Source: an uncultured Trichococcus sp. (lineage in GTDB: Bacteria > Bacillota > Bacilli > Lactobacillales > Aerococcaceae). Taken from it: DNA of 64,000 nucleotides. Every line of letters begins with the position of its first letter. Position 1 is the first letter of the stretch. Below are positions 43,671-53,340 of this stretch, piece after piece. Location of the stretch: assembly GCF_963667775.1 (NCBI RefSeq), contig NZ_OY764015.1, positions 1,009,168 through 1,073,167 of the forward strand, read 5' to 3'. A program made the translations under genes and the position numbers. Below the pieces are notes generated by a model. That model had not been told where the DNA came from, made no database searches, and was given only the letters and a program-made list of their open reading frames with translations.

Positions 43671-44653
43671 TCCGGATCGCTTCTATCTGTCGGAAACTCC
43701 GAAATGCTGCTCCTCATTTCTGTATCCGCTATGATATTTTTCATTTTATAATAATCCATTACCCCAATATTGCCGTTGCGTAACGCTTCTGCCATTGCCA
43801 ATGGCACCTGCGCTTCGGATTCGACCACTTTCGCCCGCATCCTCTGCACTTCAGCGATCATTTCCTGTTCTTCAGCGACCGCAAAAGCCCGACGTTCTTC
43901 CGCTTTCGCTTGGGCCACACGCTTATCCGCCTCCGCTTGTTCCGCCTGCAATTTTGCGCCCACGTTGCGGCCGACATCAACGTCAGCGATATCGATGGAC
44001 AATATCTCAAAAGCAGTACCCGAATCCAGCCCTTTTTTCAGGATTGTTTGGGAAATGGAGTCCGGATTCTCCAAGACGGAAGTATGCATCTTCGCAGAAC
44101 CGACAGTTGTGACAATCCCTTCTCCGACCCGGGCGATGATTGTTTCTTCGCCCGCACCGCCGACCAAACGCTCGATGTTGGCACGTACCGTAACTTTCGC
44201 TTTGGCCTTTACTTCAATCCCGTTCATGGCGACACCCGCGATGATCGGTGTTTCGATGACTTTCGGGTTAACGCTCATCTTAACCGCTTCCAGCACGTTA
44301 CGACCGGCCAAATCGATGGCAGCAGCTTTTTCAAAACCTAAATCGATATTGGCACGCTGCGCCGCAATCAGCGCATCGATGACCATATTGACATCCCCGC
44401 CAGCAAGATGATGTGCCTCCAATTCATTTATATCAATCATCAGTCCCGCTTTCGTGGCTTTTATCATCGGCTGCACGATCATATAGGGTGCTACTCGGCG
44501 CAACCGCATGCCGACCAGGTTCGAGATTTTCACTTTCACTCCCGAAAAATAAGCAGTAATCCACAGACCAACCGGGACAAAACGGAAAAACAAAGATAAA
44601 AACAGTACCACAAATACTGCAATAAAGATGATTCCTATCAATCCTTCTGTCAT
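43667..44653 (-). CDS. floA: Flotillin-like protein FloA
   Basis: Membrane scaffold protein of 328 residues that organises functional membrane microdomains. Order: N-terminal membrane-inserting segment (residues 3-25), SPFH/PHB-type domain (about 30-230; [42 protein letters not shown]), then a Glu/Ala-rich coiled coil (about 230-285; [20 protein letters not shown]) and a short tail. It matches Bacillus FloA (YqfA). Both junctions overlap: its ATG overlaps the nfeD stop and its stop overlaps the next ATG. Confidence 0.95.
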   Translation of the reverse strand: MTEGLIGIIFIAVFVVLFLSLFFRFVPVGLWITAYFSGVKVKISNLVGMRLRRVAPYMIVQPMIKATKAGLMIDINELEAHHLAGGDVNMVIDALIAAQRANIDLGFEKAAAIDLAGRNVLEAVKMSVNPKVIETPIIAGVAMNGIEVKAKAKVTVRANIERLVGGAGEETIIARVGEGIVTTVGSAKMHTSVLENPDSISQTILKKGLDSGTAFEILSIDIADVDVGRNVGAKLQAEQAEADKRVAQAKAEERRAFAVAEEQEMIAEVQRMRAKVVESEAQVPLAMAEALRNGNIGVMDYYKMKNIIADTEMRSSISEFPTDRSDPE

Positions 44654-45252
44654 TCTCCATCCAACTCCTTAACAGTAATTTTGACTCCTTCAACCTTTAT
44701 AACCTGAATCTGTTTCCCTTCCGATATGACCTTCCCGTCACTGACTACATCTAGTTCCACACCTCCGATTTCAACTTTTCCGGCTGGCCGCAATGTCGTC
44801 TTGGCAGTTCCGGTCATTCCCAAAAAATTGGAATAGTCCTGGCTGGACGAATAACCGCGCTCACGATTCAAAGACGTATCGAGAATCAATTTGCTTTGAT
44901 CCGGCAGGAATTTGTAACCTTTTTTCAACAGAACCGACGTCGCTATCCCGGATATGATGATCGCCAAACTCACATCCAACACACTTTCCATAATACGTTC
45001 ATTATTCAAAAACAGTCCGGCCGCTACCATCAGGAACCCCCCGATCCCCACCAACCCAAAATCGGGTATGAACAACTCCACAACCAACAACATGATCCCG
45101 AACAGGAACAACAGCAACGTCATCCAGTTTCCACTCCCGAAATACAGGAAATACAACAAGAAACTCAGGACAGCCGCTCCTCCAAATACGTAATACCTCG
45201 AAGTGAACAGCATAAAAACCAGACACAGAAAACCTATGATCAAAAACAGCAA
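44650..45252 (-). CDS. NfeD-like membrane protein (short form)
   Basis: Partner of FloA, about 200 residues. Three or four membrane helices (about 2-18, 25-45, 47-65, 95-115) are followed by a C-terminal OB-fold NfeD domain (about 140-200; [41 protein letters not shown]). The ClpP-like protease domain of long NfeD proteins is absent. The start is TTG at 45252, eight bases after GGAGG; the frame is open to 45306 without a site. Its stop overlaps the floA start (ATGA). Confidence 0.88.
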   Translation of the reverse strand: MLFLIIGFLCLVFMLFTSRYYVFGGAAVLSFLLYFLYFGSGNWMTLLLFLFGIMLLVVELFIPDFGLVGIGGFLMVAAGLFLNNERIMESVLDVSLAIIISGIATSVLLKKGYKFLPDQSKLILDTSLNRERGYSSSQDYSNFLGMTGTAKTTLRPAGKVEIGGVELDVVSDGKVISEGKQIQVIKVEGVKITVKELDGE

Positions 45253-45352
45253 AATGAACGCCTCCTTCTGCTTTGTTCCGATAAAAAGAAACAAACGGTC
45301 GCACATATAAAAACAATAAAATTTACACTATCATTTTACCGCAAATACAGAA

Positions 45353-45384
45353 ATAACAAAAGGAAATCCCTTTCAGGATTTCCT
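45353..45384 (-). terminator. Terminator after clpB
   Basis: Minus strand AGGAAATCC-TGAAA-GGGATTTCCT followed by TTTGTT, 23 bases past the stop. Confidence 0.75.
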
Positions 45385-45406
45385 CTCTGCTTGCCGACTT
45401 GTCAAA

Positions 45407-48028
45407 TTATTGTTGGAATTCATCGAGATCAACGGTCAGGAATCCGACCTGATCGCCCACCAAGGCTACCGTCACTGCCTGATTTTCATGGATTTCTCCC
45501 TTAATGATGGCGCGAGCCAACGGATTTTCGATTTCGGCTGAAATGAATCTTCTGAGTGGCCGTGCTCCGTAAATCGGATCGTATGCATTTTCCGCTATCC
45601 AAGTTGAAACCTCATCTGAAACGGAGAGCTGAATCTGTTTATCCACTAATCGACCGGACAACTCCTTGACCATTTTCACGATGATCTTTTTGACATCTTC
45701 CTTGGTTAATGGCGTAAAGAGGATAGTGTCATCGATCCTGTTCAAAAATTCCGGTTTGAACGAGTCTTTCAATGTCTTCCTGACCTCTTTCACCACATCT
45801 TCCGGAATGGTACCGTCAGGCTGAACGCCTTCCAGCAGAAGCTGCGATCCGATGTTGCTGGTCATGATCAGGACGGTGTTTTTGAAATCGACCACGTGTC
45901 CCTTCGAATCGGTCAAACGTCCATCATCCAATACTTGCAGCAAAATGTTGAAAACATCCGGATGCGCCTTCTCGATTTCATCCAAAAGAATGATTGTATA
46001 AGGGCTCCGACGGACTGCTTCCGTCAACTGGCCGCCTTCCTCATAACCCACATATCCGGGGGGCGCCCCGATGAGCCGGGAAACCGAAAATTTTTCCATG
46101 TATTCGCTCATATCAAGCCGGACCATATGTTCATCGGAGTCGAATAAATTTTCCGCCAACGCTTTCGCCAATTCCGTTTTCCCGACCCCTGTAGGTCCCA
46201 GGAACAAGAAGGACCCGATCGGTCGGTTAGGTGACTGCAGGCCGGCACGCGAGCGCAATACGGCATTCGTGACGCTCTCCACCGCTTCCTCTTGGCCGAT
46301 GACCCGTTTATGCAGCGTTGCCTCCAATTTCAGGAGTTTGTCTCTTTCGCCCTCAACCAGCTTTGTCACCGGGATGCCGGTCATCCTTCCCACCACTGTC
46401 GCGATTTCATTCTCAGTGACCGATTCTTGGACGAGGTTCCCTTCCTTGCCTCTTCGTGCTGCATTTTCTTTTTCTAAAGCCGCCAATTCCTTTTCCATCT
46501 GTGGGATACTGCCATGACGCAAAACTGCGGCCCGTTCCAGGTCGTAATTTGCCTCGGCGTCCTCCAATTGCCGACGCGCGTCCTCAAGATCCTCACGTTT
46601 GGCACGCAACTTTTCGACCTCTTCCTTTTCATTGCCCCATTTCATGCGCAATTCATTTGATTCCTCGCGCAGATCAGCTAACTCGACTTGCAAAGCCGCC
46701 AATCTTCTCTTGCTCAATTCGTCGGATTCTTTCTTCAGGGCTGCCTCTTCGATTTCGAGCTGCATCAGTTTACGGCTTACCTGATCCAACTCGGTGGGCA
46801 TCGAGTTCATTTCCACTTTTATGTTCGCGCAAGCCTCATCGACAAGATCGATCGCTTTATCCGGCAGGAACCGGTCAGTGATATAGCGATCGGAAAGTGT
46901 AGCTGCCGCAACGAGCGCATTGTCATGTATATTGACGCTATGGTGGATTTCATAGCGTTCCTTCAATCCCCGCAAGATGCTGATCGTATCGGCGACTGTC
47001 GGTTCTTTCACCAACACCTTCTGAAATCTTCGCTCCAACGCCTTATCCTTCTCCAGATTTTGGCGGTATTCATCCAGAGTGGTCGCTCCGATGCAGTGCA
47101 ATTCGCCTCTGGCAAGCATCGGTTTCAGCAGATTGCCTGCATCCATGCTCCCCTCGGTCTTCCCAGCCCCAACAATCGTGTGGATCTCATCAATGAAAAG
47201 GATGATGCGGCCGTCGCTTTTCTTCACTTCCTTCAGTACCGCTTTCAGGCGTTCCTCGAATTCTCCGCGATACTTGGCTCCCGCAATCAACGAGCCCATA
47301 TCCAACGAAAAGATCGTCTTGTCCTTCAGGTTATCCGGGACGTCTTTTTTCACGATCCGTTGGGCCAAACCTTCTACGATGGCGGTCTTGCCGACGCCCG
47401 GTTCACCGATCAGGATCGGATTATTTTTGGTTTTGCGCGACAAAATACGGATAACATCCCTAATTTCTTCGTCCCGGCCGATGACCGGATCTTGTTTTCC
47501 GCTCCGCACCGCTTGCACGAGATCTATCCCGTACTTTTCCAATGCTTCATACTGATCTTCCTGATTTTGTGAAGTCACGCGGTCTCCTCCTCTCATGTCC
47601 TTGATTTTTTCGGCGATGATTTTTTCCGTCACGCCTTGATTTACCAGAAATTTGGTCAATGGATGATTTTTCAGTGTCATCAAGCTCAAAAGCACCGTAT
47701 CAGTGGCGATGAAATCATCCTTCAGCTCCGATCGCTTGCGATCCGCTTCCAGAAAGAGATTGTACAGATTTTGGCTGAATGTTTGCCCATATTGGACGGA
47801 AGTGCCTTCTATCACAACTGATTTATCCAGTTCCTTGTCAACGGCCGATTCAAACGCATCGACCGCCACTCCTGCATCGACGTAAAAATTTCGCGCAAAA
47901 CTATCCGGCTGCAGAAATATTTTCCACAGATGGGCGACATCGATGGTTTGGTGCTTGCGCACCATGGCGATGCGCTGCGCTTCTGCGATCGCCTCCTGCA
48001 GGGCCGTCGTCATTTTTTCCATTTCCAT
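45407..48028 (-). CDS. clpB: ATP-dependent chaperone ClpB
   Basis: Hexameric disaggregase of 873 residues that works with DnaK to rescue aggregated proteins. Order: N-domain (1-150), first AAA+ module with GEPGVGKT and [13 protein letters not shown], the long coiled-coil M-domain (about 400-525, typical of ClpB and absent from ClpC), and second AAA+ module with GPTGVGKT and [12 protein letters not shown]. No ClpP-docking tripeptide was noticed, as expected. Ribosome site GAGGAGG precedes the ATG by seven bases. A CtsR operator overlaps the -35 box, so it is heat and stress induced. Confidence 0.97.
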   Translation of the reverse strand: MEMEKMTTALQEAIAEAQRIAMVRKHQTIDVAHLWKIFLQPDSFARNFYVDAGVAVDAFESAVDKELDKSVVIEGTSVQYGQTFSQNLYNLFLEADRKRSELKDDFIATDTVLLSLMTLKNHPLTKFLVNQGVTEKIIAEKIKDMRGGDRVTSQNQEDQYEALEKYGIDLVQAVRSGKQDPVIGRDEEIRDVIRILSRKTKNNPILIGEPGVGKTAIVEGLAQRIVKKDVPDNLKDKTIFSLDMGSLIAGAKYRGEFEERLKAVLKEVKKSDGRIILFIDEIHTIVGAGKTEGSMDAGNLLKPMLARGELHCIGATTLDEYRQNLEKDKALERRFQKVLVKEPTVADTISILRGLKERYEIHHSVNIHDNALVAAATLSDRYITDRFLPDKAIDLVDEACANIKVEMNSMPTELDQVSRKLMQLEIEEAALKKESDELSKRRLAALQVELADLREESNELRMKWGNEKEEVEKLRAKREDLEDARRQLEDAEANYDLERAAVLRHGSIPQMEKELAALEKENAARRGKEGNLVQESVTENEIATVVGRMTGIPVTKLVEGERDKLLKLEATLHKRVIGQEEAVESVTNAVLRSRAGLQSPNRPIGSFLFLGPTGVGKTELAKALAENLFDSDEHMVRLDMSEYMEKFSVSRLIGAPPGYVGYEEGGQLTEAVRRSPYTIILLDEIEKAHPDVFNILLQVLDDGRLTDSKGHVVDFKNTVLIMTSNIGSQLLLEGVQPDGTIPEDVVKEVRKTLKDSFKPEFLNRIDDTILFTPLTKEDVKKIIVKMVKELSGRLVDKQIQLSVSDEVSTWIAENAYDPIYGARPLRRFISAEIENPLARAIIKGEIHENQAVTVALVGDQVGFLTVDLDEFQQ

Positions 48029-48074
48029 GCTGGGACCTCCTCAAAAATCTACTGACGTATCCTTTATATGACAA

Positions 48075-48103
48075 GTATACGACCATGGTCAAAATTGGTC
48101 AAA
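48075..48103 (-). promoter_or_regulatory. Promoter of clpB
   Basis: TTGACC (48103-48098), 17-base spacer, TATACT (48080-48075) on the minus strand. The -35 box is part of the CtsR repeat. Confidence 0.8.
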
Positions 48104-48104
48104 T
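48088..48104. promoter_or_regulatory. CtsR operator at clpB
   Basis: Tandem heptamers GGTCAAA-ATT-GGTCAAA match the CtsR consensus (A/G)GTCAAANAN(A/G)GTCAAA. They cover the -35 box and spacer, so CtsR binding would occlude RNA polymerase. Confidence 0.9.
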
Positions 48105-48114
48105 GATAACCCGA

Positions 48115-48156
48115 AAAAAAAGAGCAACAAAGGTGATTTCCTTTGTTGCTCTTTTT
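48115..48156. terminator. Terminator after the SufT-like gene
   Basis: AAAAAGAGCAACAAAGG...CCTTTGTTGCTCTTTTT, two bases past the stop codon of the SufT-like gene and directly upstream of the clpB promoter. Confidence 0.85.
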
Positions 48157-48157
48157 A

Positions 48158-48502
48158 TCATCGGATTCCTAGCGCGATGCGTGCATATCGGGACATTCTG
48201 TCTGTTGTCCAGGCAGGATACCAGACCAATTTCACTTGCGTTTCGGTCACTTCAGGAACACTTTTCAAAGCACGGTGAATTTCGTCGGTGATGACATCCG
48301 CCAACGGGCAACCCATTGTGGTGAGCGTCATTTTGATCAGGCAGAAGCCATCCTGTTCCAGTTCCACTTCATAAATCAAACCTAAGTTGACGATATCTAT
48401 TCCTAATTCCGGATCTATCACTTGCTCAAGCGCCGCTAAGACGCGTTCTTTTATGCTTTCCAATTCTTCTTGCGAATATTGGGGAGTTGTCTCTTCAGTC
48501 AT
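48158..48502 (-). CDS. SufT/MIP18-like iron-sulfur maturation factor (DUF59)
   Basis: A 114-residue cytoplasmic protein of the DUF59/PaaD family, which helps load iron-sulfur clusters onto target enzymes. Motifs: QVIDPELGIDIVNLGLIY, the conserved Cys in TLTTMGCPLADVI, and VKLVWYPAWTTDRMS near the C-terminus. The start is ATG 48502 after GAGGTG; a GTG at 48511 overlaps the site. No suf genes lie nearby. It is probably co-transcribed with the hydrolase gene 64 bases upstream. Confidence 0.92.
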   Translation of the reverse strand: MTEETTPQYSQEELESIKERVLAALEQVIDPELGIDIVNLGLIYEVELEQDGFCLIKMTLTTMGCPLADVITDEIHRALKSVPEVTETQVKLVWYPAWTTDRMSRYARIALGIR

Positions 48503-48566
48503 TGCAAACACCTCTTACCTTTCTGGATTAACTAGATGATAACAGTTTGTGCATAGAAATTCAATG

Positions 48567-49325
48567 CTAATATGCGTTCCCCAAGAATGCTGCCATTTCC
48601 TCAAAAATAGCATAAGGGACCCGGTGTCCGGCACCTTCTGTCGACCGGAAACAAATGTTATCCGCAAAATCTTCCCCGCTGATGGAGCTGACGAACTGAG
48701 CCATCTGTTCGTACGGAACACTCTCGTCGGCTGTACCGTGCCAGATGTAAAACGGCGTGTCCACGAGCGACTCCGGATGTTCTTTGAGGCTCAGGCTCTC
48801 AAAAGGCGCCATCAATGTTTTGACCTTCTCATCATCGATCGGCGGCAGCCCTTCCACCCAACGGGACTTCAATGCCCAATGGGACAACCCGACCGGATCC
48901 GGACTGCCCATCAGGCAGGCTGCCGAATGGATCCATGGATATTGCGTCAAGGCGATACAGGTCGTGATGCCCCCCATCGAGAGGCCTGTGACCGAAACGT
49001 TTTCTCTTTTTGCCACTCCCGCTTCGACGTAGGCTTCCACAATGGCAGGCATTTCCTTGATGTTTTGCAGGACCACCGACCAGAATTCTGCCGCCGGTTC
49101 GCCAGCATAAGCTTCATCTTTGCGTTCACCATGACGATAGGCATCGGGGATGATCACCCGCATGCCGTTGCCGGCTAATGCATAGCCGGGTTCCAAGCCT
49201 CTCTCCTTTTGGTTCGTGATGCCATGATAAAAGAACACGAGCGGAGTCGTTTCGTTTTTCTTGTCTTCTTCAACGATTTCCAGAATCGGTATATCATTTA
49301 TGATTTTTCTTTCGATTATAATCAT
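48567..49325 (-). CDS. Alpha/beta hydrolase (YitV-like esterase/peptidase fold)
   Basis: Cytoplasmic serine hydrolase of 252 residues. The nucleophile elbow is TGLSMGG, the acid is the Asp in WHGTADESVPY and the catalytic His is in GAGHRVP; the oxyanion HG pair is in FFYHGITNQKE. The DLH/prolyl-oligopeptidase-like family includes Bacillus YitV and has no defined substrate here. The start is the ATG at 49325; the ATG at 49331 overlaps the ribosome site GAGGG. It lies between the Cof phosphatase (32 bases) and the SufT-like gene. Confidence 0.88.
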   Translation of the reverse strand: MIIIERKIINDIPILEIVEEDKKNETTPLVFFYHGITNQKERGLEPGYALAGNGMRVIIPDAYRHGERKDEAYAGEPAAEFWSVVLQNIKEMPAIVEAYVEAGVAKRENVSVTGLSMGGITTCIALTQYPWIHSAACLMGSPDPVGLSHWALKSRWVEGLPPIDDEKVKTLMAPFESLSLKEHPESLVDTPFYIWHGTADESVPYEQMAQFVSSISGEDFADNICFRSTEGAGHRVPYAIFEEMAAFLGNAY

Positions 49326-49357
49326 ATTCATCCCTCTTTTTCAGCTCTGATCGGCTG

Positions 49358-50167
49358 TTACAGGCAAAAATATTTTTCCAGGTAGATTGCCAAGCCGTCC
49401 TCATGATTCGAATGTTTTGTTACATCGTCGGCGATATTCTTCAATGCCGCAATCCCATTCTGCATGACGACTCCGTGCCCTGCATAGCGGATCATTTCCA
49501 TATCGTTATCCTCATCACCGAAGGCAAGGATATCTTCCCGCTTGATGCCGTAATTATTCGCGACCACTTCAACGCCAAGCGCTTTTTGGACGCCTGCGGA
49601 TACGATTTCGAGGCAGGGCATCGTGCCACCCCATGTACGGATTTCAATGGCATTCCCATAGCGCGCCAAAATCCGGTCACGGATGATTCCCAAATTCTGT
49701 TCCTCCGAAAACACATTCATGGAAGTCGGATTTTCCGACAGCGTGTCTTTCGAAGTGATCTGCGTCGCCAGCAAATTCTTCGGGAAATATTCGTTTGATG
49801 GCAGCGTGGCGGTGGATGCGAAAAGCGTCTCCTTGCCTTCCACACAGATAAAATCGATGCCCATCTCTTCACGTTGTTCGATCAGATCCATCGCAAAATC
49901 TTTGTTGAGTGTCTTGTGGTAGTAATTGCGCCAGTTGCTGTCGGTTGGATTGTGGCATAGGGCACCGTTGAAATTCACCAATGGGGTAGTCATCTTGAGT
50001 GTCTCGTAAAATTCTTTGCTGTTTCTGTATGGGCGCCCAGTTGCGATCATTACCAGATGGTTTTCCTTTTGCAACCTTGCCAGCACCATTTTGGTCCGCT
50101 CGCTCAACAACGACTGATTGTTGAGCGTGGTCCCATCTAAATCCAAAGCGATTAATTTTTGTTTCAT
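49358..50167 (-). CDS. Cof-type HAD-superfamily phosphatase
   Basis: Cytoplasmic phosphatase of 269 residues, probably acting on sugar phosphates or FMN-like phosphates. HAD motif I is LDLDGTTLN, motif II is MIATGRPY, motif III the Lys before IKREDILAFG, and motif IV FGDEDNDMEM. The large C2b cap between motifs II and III is typical of Cof proteins. Ribosome site GGAGGTAC precedes the ATG. A second Cof paralogue is at 56391; the two are diverged and serve different operons. Confidence 0.92.
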   Translation of the reverse strand: MKQKLIALDLDGTTLNNQSLLSERTKMVLARLQKENHLVMIATGRPYRNSKEFYETLKMTTPLVNFNGALCHNPTDSNWRNYYHKTLNKDFAMDLIEQREEMGIDFICVEGKETLFASTATLPSNEYFPKNLLATQITSKDTLSENPTSMNVFSEEQNLGIIRDRILARYGNAIEIRTWGGTMPCLEIVSAGVQKALGVEVVANNYGIKREDILAFGDEDNDMEMIRYAGHGVVMQNGIAALKNIADDVTKHSNHEDGLAIYLEKYFCL

Positions 50168-50216
50168 TTTCTTGAAAGTACCTCCTGCGTTCTGCGTCTT
50201 ACGCCATGCTTGCCGA

Positions 50217-50651
50217 TCATTCGCTTCCCAACGTCGGAAAGTTGCTTTTTAACTCTGCTGTCATGGCCCTTGCGATATTCGATCCGATCACGAGCATTTC
50301 ATATAGTGGTTTGACATCAGTTGTCGAGCGGCCCAGAAGTCGAAGGAAAATCTCTCCATCGCCCGCCAGGCAAAGTGTATAATAAAAAGTCTTGGTTTGA
50401 TTCAATTCATTGATCAGTTCCAAAAGCTTCACTTTATCAGCATAATTATTCAGGTAAGCCAATTTTCTGTAGCTGATCTGAAAATCACTTTCGGCCTCAT
50501 CTTTGGCGATGACTACACCGAACGGCAGGGAATGTTCTTTGTCGAGATTGAATTTCCCTTGATACAAATACTGACCATTTTGGATGGGATGACTTTTCAA
50601 TGGCATGCCTTTTTCCTGGAATTTTTGATCAAGCGCTGCTAATATCGTCAA
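50217..50651 (-). CDS. Uncharacterised small protein, possibly YbjN-like
   Basis: I do not firmly recognise this protein of about 144 residues. It is soluble, mixed alpha/beta, with QYLYQGKFNLDKEHSLPFGVVI, YRKLAYLNNYADKVKLLELINELN and FYYTLCLAGDGEIFLRLLGRS. The alternation of helix, sheet and a final long helix recalls the YbjN/tir-chaperone-like fold, but that is a guess. The start is TTG at 50651 after AAGAGTG; a GTG at 50660 is possible. It lies 49 bases ahead of the Cof gene on the same strand and after the rplS terminator. Confidence 0.6.
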   Translation of the reverse strand: MTILAALDQKFQEKGMPLKSHPIQNGQYLYQGKFNLDKEHSLPFGVVIAKDEAESDFQISYRKLAYLNNYADKVKLLELINELNQTKTFYYTLCLAGDGEIFLRLLGRSTTDVKPLYEMLVIGSNIARAMTAELKSNFPTLGSE

Positions 50652-50726
50652 AATTATCACTCTTTTCGTATATGGTGCTACAAGTATAGCACATTTTCCC
50701 CAATAATCATGCTTATCCCGGTATAC

Positions 50727-50758
50727 AAAAAAGGTCCGGAACCGAAGTCCAGACCTTT
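50727..50758 (-). terminator. Terminator after rplS with a UUCG loop
   Basis: Minus strand AAAGGTCTGGAC-TTCG-GTTCCGGACCTTT followed by TTT. The loop is the extra-stable C(UUCG)G tetraloop, with one bulged base in the stem. Confidence 0.85.
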
Positions 50759-50777
50759 CCATATGTCATGCGGAATA

Positions 50778-51131
50778 TTAACGACGTTTTTCTCTGATAC
50801 GAGCAGCTTTTCCGTGTAATGCGCGCAAGTAGTAAAGTTTTGCACGACGCACTTTACCGAAGCGAACAACTTCGATTTGAGCTACACGAGGTGTGTGCAA
50901 TGGGAATGTACGTTCCACACCGATACCGTTGGAAATTTTACGTACTGTATATGTTTCGCTGATTCCGAATCCGCGACGTTTGATGACTACGCCCTCGAAT
51001 AATTGGATACGTTCTCTTGTTCCTTCGACTACGCGAGCGTGGACGCGAACAGTGTCTCCAGGACGGAATGCAGGAATATCACTACGTAATTGTCCTTGTG
51101 TAATTGCTTCGATCAATGGTAATTGACTCAT
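50778..51131 (-). CDS. rplS: 50S ribosomal protein L19
   Basis: Large-subunit protein of 117 residues at the 30S-50S interface. The start is ATG 51131 behind GAAGGAG. Family segments: [51 protein letters not shown] and the basic C-terminus [20 protein letters not shown]. It has its own promoter and leader although it follows trmD, and its own terminator. Confidence 0.97.
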   Translation of the reverse strand: MSQLPLIEAITQGQLRSDIPAFRPGDTVRVHARVVEGTRERIQLFEGVVIKRRGFGISETYTVRKISNGIGVERTFPLHTPRVAQIEVVRFGKVRRAKLYYLRALHGKAARIREKRR

Positions 51132-51217
51132 GTTTTTTTCTCCTTCCAACCGACATTCATACACAATTTTTCTGCACAGCGGAATATCGTATTATCGAGC
51201 AGTCTCTCTGCTCACCT
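51132..51217 (-). promoter_or_regulatory. rplS leader, candidate L19 autoregulatory structure
   Basis: The transcript from the promoter at 51223-51251 has a leader of about 85 bases with a hairpin GAGCAG-AGAGA-CTGCTC (51213-51197) and complementary stretches further down. An L19 leader motif is known in low-GC Gram-positives at this place; I infer the match from position and the hairpin. Confidence 0.5.
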
Positions 51218-51222
51218 GTAGA

Positions 51223-51251
51223 ATTCTACCACAATAATTTTGACGTGTAAA
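51223..51251 (-). promoter_or_regulatory. Promoter of rplS
   Basis: TTTACA (51251-51246), 17-base spacer, TAGAAT (51228-51223), with TGTGG just before the -10 box. Confidence 0.75.
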
Positions 51252-51284
51252 GTATTTTTCGTTTACATTGTTTGAATTTCAAGA

Positions 51285-51296
51285 CGCACTAGTGCG
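51285..51296. repeat. Palindrome CGCACTAGTGCG after trmD
   Basis: A perfect 12-base palindrome starting two bases after the trmD stop on the minus strand. There is no T run, so it may only stabilise the 3' end of the trmD mRNA. Confidence 0.3.
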
Positions 51297-51297
51297 C

Positions 51298-52044
51298 TTA
51301 ATTGTCAGCCTTTTCTTCCAGCAGTATCTCAACCAACCAGGCTTGCTGTTTTTTCGACAAGGTGATCTTTTCCAGCATCTCCGGTCGCCTCAGCCAGGTT
51401 TTGCGCAAAGATTCCTTTTCTTGCCAATCAGCGATTTTCTGGTGATTTCCGCTGAAAAGCACTTCAGGGACGACATCCCCCCGGAAATCGCGCGGTCTCG
51501 TATATTGGGGATGCTCGAGCAAACCGGTCGAGAAAGAATCGGTCTTGTTCGACTGCTCATTGCCCAATACAGCCGGCAAAAGACGGACCGTCGCATCGAT
51601 CATGACCATCGCGCCCAGTTCCCCGCCCGTCAAAACATAATCCCCGATCGAGATTTCATCCGTCACATGCTGCTTGATGCGCTCATCGAAACCTTCGTAA
51701 TGGCCGCAGATGAAGACAAGGTGCTCTTCTTCGGCGAACTCCTCCGCAAGATCCTGATTAAAGGTTTTTCCGGAAGGATCCAAAAGGACGATCCTTTTTT
51801 TGGTTTCGGGCGAATGGACCTCGATGTCCTTCAGCGCGTCTACGATCGGCTGCGCGCGCAACAACATGCCTGCGCCGCCGCCGAAAGGATAATCATCGAC
51901 GGAATTGTGTTTGTTTTCGGAATAATCGCGGAAGTTCGTGCAAGTGATCGAAACACGGCCGCTCTCAATCGCTTTTCCGATGATCGACTCGGACATAGGG
52001 CCTTCAAACATCGCCGGAAACAACGTCAATACATCTATCTTCAT
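51298..52044 (-). CDS. trmD: tRNA (guanine37-N1)-methyltransferase
   Basis: SPOUT-class enzyme of 248 residues that makes m1G37 next to the anticodon, preventing frameshifts. The N-terminus [16 protein letters not shown] is diagnostic; the trefoil knot residues are in [13 protein letters not shown] and [20 protein letters not shown]. The ATG (52044-52042) overlaps the last base of the rimM stop (TGATG), so the two are coupled. The rimM-trmD-rplS order is conserved across bacteria. Confidence 0.97.
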   Translation of the reverse strand: MKIDVLTLFPAMFEGPMSESIIGKAIESGRVSITCTNFRDYSENKHNSVDDYPFGGGAGMLLRAQPIVDALKDIEVHSPETKKRIVLLDPSGKTFNQDLAEEFAEEEHLVFICGHYEGFDERIKQHVTDEISIGDYVLTGGELGAMVMIDATVRLLPAVLGNEQSNKTDSFSTGLLEHPQYTRPRDFRGDVVPEVLFSGNHQKIADWQEKESLRKTWLRRPEMLEKITLSKKQQAWLVEILLEEKADN

Positions 52045-52559
52045 CAGTCCATCATTCCTTCTAGCAGGTGGATGGTAACCTTTTTTTCCTCCAAAGATAC
52101 CTTTTCCACTACCGATGCGATATACGGAACCAATAAATCTTTTTGGCCTGGTCGGGATACAACCCAAACATCATTCGCCCCAAGCGGTAAAATTTCTTTG
52201 ATCGTACCCAATTCTTCGCCGGCATCACTGACGACGGATAATCCGATGATTTCATGATAATAGAACTCGTGATCCGAAAGATCCTCCAACTGCGATTCCG
52301 AAACTTTCAGGGTTCCGCCTTTGAACGGCTCGACCTCTTCGATCCGGTTGTAGCCCTCGAATGTCAGCATATTGAAATTCTTATGCACCCGGTGGCTGGC
52401 TACCTTCAGAGCGATCGGCTCACTGTTGTCGCGGAACAGGTAGAGCGTAGCCCCTTTTTTGTAGCGTTCATCCGCAAAGTCAGTGCTGGAAATGACACGC
52501 ACTTCCCCCTTTAGGCCTTGGGTATTCACAACTTTTCCGACATCATAAAATTTTTCCAT
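52044..52559 (-). CDS. rimM: Ribosome maturation factor RimM
   Basis: Assembly factor of 171 residues that binds S19 during maturation of the 30S head. The N-terminal beta-barrel starts [22 protein letters not shown], and the C-terminal PRC-barrel contains [20 protein letters not shown] and [18 protein letters not shown]. Ribosome site GGAGAGGTG precedes the ATG. It follows khpA with a 157-base gap that may contain a separate promoter (TTGTAG-18-TATTAT at about 52635-52606), and it overlaps trmD. Confidence 0.97.
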   Translation of the reverse strand: MEKFYDVGKVVNTQGLKGEVRVISSTDFADERYKKGATLYLFRDNSEPIALKVASHRVHKNFNMLTFEGYNRIEEVEPFKGGTLKVSESQLEDLSDHEFYYHEIIGLSVVSDAGEELGTIKEILPLGANDVWVVSRPGQKDLLVPYIASVVEKVSLEEKKVTIHLLEGMMD

Positions 52560-52716
52560 TTTTCACCTCTCCTTACTAAATCGTCCTGCAAAAATTTTGT
52601 ACATAATAAAATAGAAGGGATAAGTGCTACAATTGTATCATCATCCGCTTCTATCTATTCGCTATTAAGTTAGGCATCCACCGAGCGGAAAAGACCGGAC
52701 CCGCATCTAAAGCGGA

Positions 52717-52962
52717 TTATTCGGCCCCTTCAATCACAAGGCGGACACGTTTTGTGCCTTTGGTTCTGACACTGTATACAATTGTACGGATCGCTCTGGC
52801 GACCCGTCCCTGTTTCCCGATCACACGACCGACATCCTCGGCATCAAGATGCAAGTGATATTCCATGAACTCACTTGTCTCTTTGATTTCGATGGACATC
52901 TTATCATCATGGACAATCAAAGGTTTGACAATTGTCAGGATTAAATCTGAAATTTCAGGCAT
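52717..52962 (-). CDS. khpA: RNA-binding KH domain protein KhpA
   Basis: An 81-residue protein that is almost entirely one KH domain (YlqC/KhpA). The GXXG loop is IGKQG in RVIGKQGRVARAIRTIV. In Lactobacillales KhpA forms a heterodimer with KhpB (Jag) and affects cell elongation and many transcripts. It lies 13 bases after rpsP in the conserved ffh-rpsP-khpA order. Confidence 0.95.
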   Translation of the reverse strand: MPEISDLILTIVKPLIVHDDKMSIEIKETSEFMEYHLHLDAEDVGRVIGKQGRVARAIRTIVYSVRTKGTKRVRLVIEGAE

Positions 52963-52975
52963 TTAAACCACCCTT

Positions 52976-53248
52976 TTATTTAGCTAACTTAGAGTCGTGG
53001 AATTTTTTCATAATACCTTGTTGAGAAAGTAAGTTACGAACTGTATCAGAAGGTTGTGCACCTTCAGCTAACCATTTCAAAACCAACTCTTCGTCAAATT
53101 TAACTTCAGCTGGTTCAACAACTGGATTGTATGTACCTACTTTTTCGATGAAACGTCCATCACGTGGAGAACGTGAATCAGCTACAACGACGCGGTAAAA
53201 CGGGTTTCTTTTAGAACCCATACGTTTTAAACGAATTTTAACTGCCAT
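52976..53248 (-). CDS. rpsP: 30S ribosomal protein S16
   Basis: Small-subunit protein of 90 residues, start [20 protein letters not shown] with ATG behind [28 protein letters not shown] is the family signature; the C-terminal basic tail DSKLAK completes it. Its own promoter lies upstream, so ribosomal protein output need not follow ffh. Confidence 0.97.
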   Translation of the reverse strand: MAVKIRLKRMGSKRNPFYRVVVADSRSPRDGRFIEKVGTYNPVVEPAEVKFDEELVLKWLAEGAQPSDTVRNLLSQQGIMKKFHDSKLAK

Positions 53249-53288
53249 TTATATAACACCTCCATATATCTGTATCTCACATTTTTAT

Positions 53289-53317
53289 ATATTACCAGTT
53301 TTCCATTTGCTTGTAAA
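53289..53317 (-). promoter_or_regulatory. Promoter of rpsP
   Basis: TTTACA (53317-53312), 17-base spacer, TAATAT (53294-53289), 41 bases before the rpsP ATG. Confidence 0.75.
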
Positions 53318-53340
53318 GTGTTTTCTCTTTACACTTGGAA

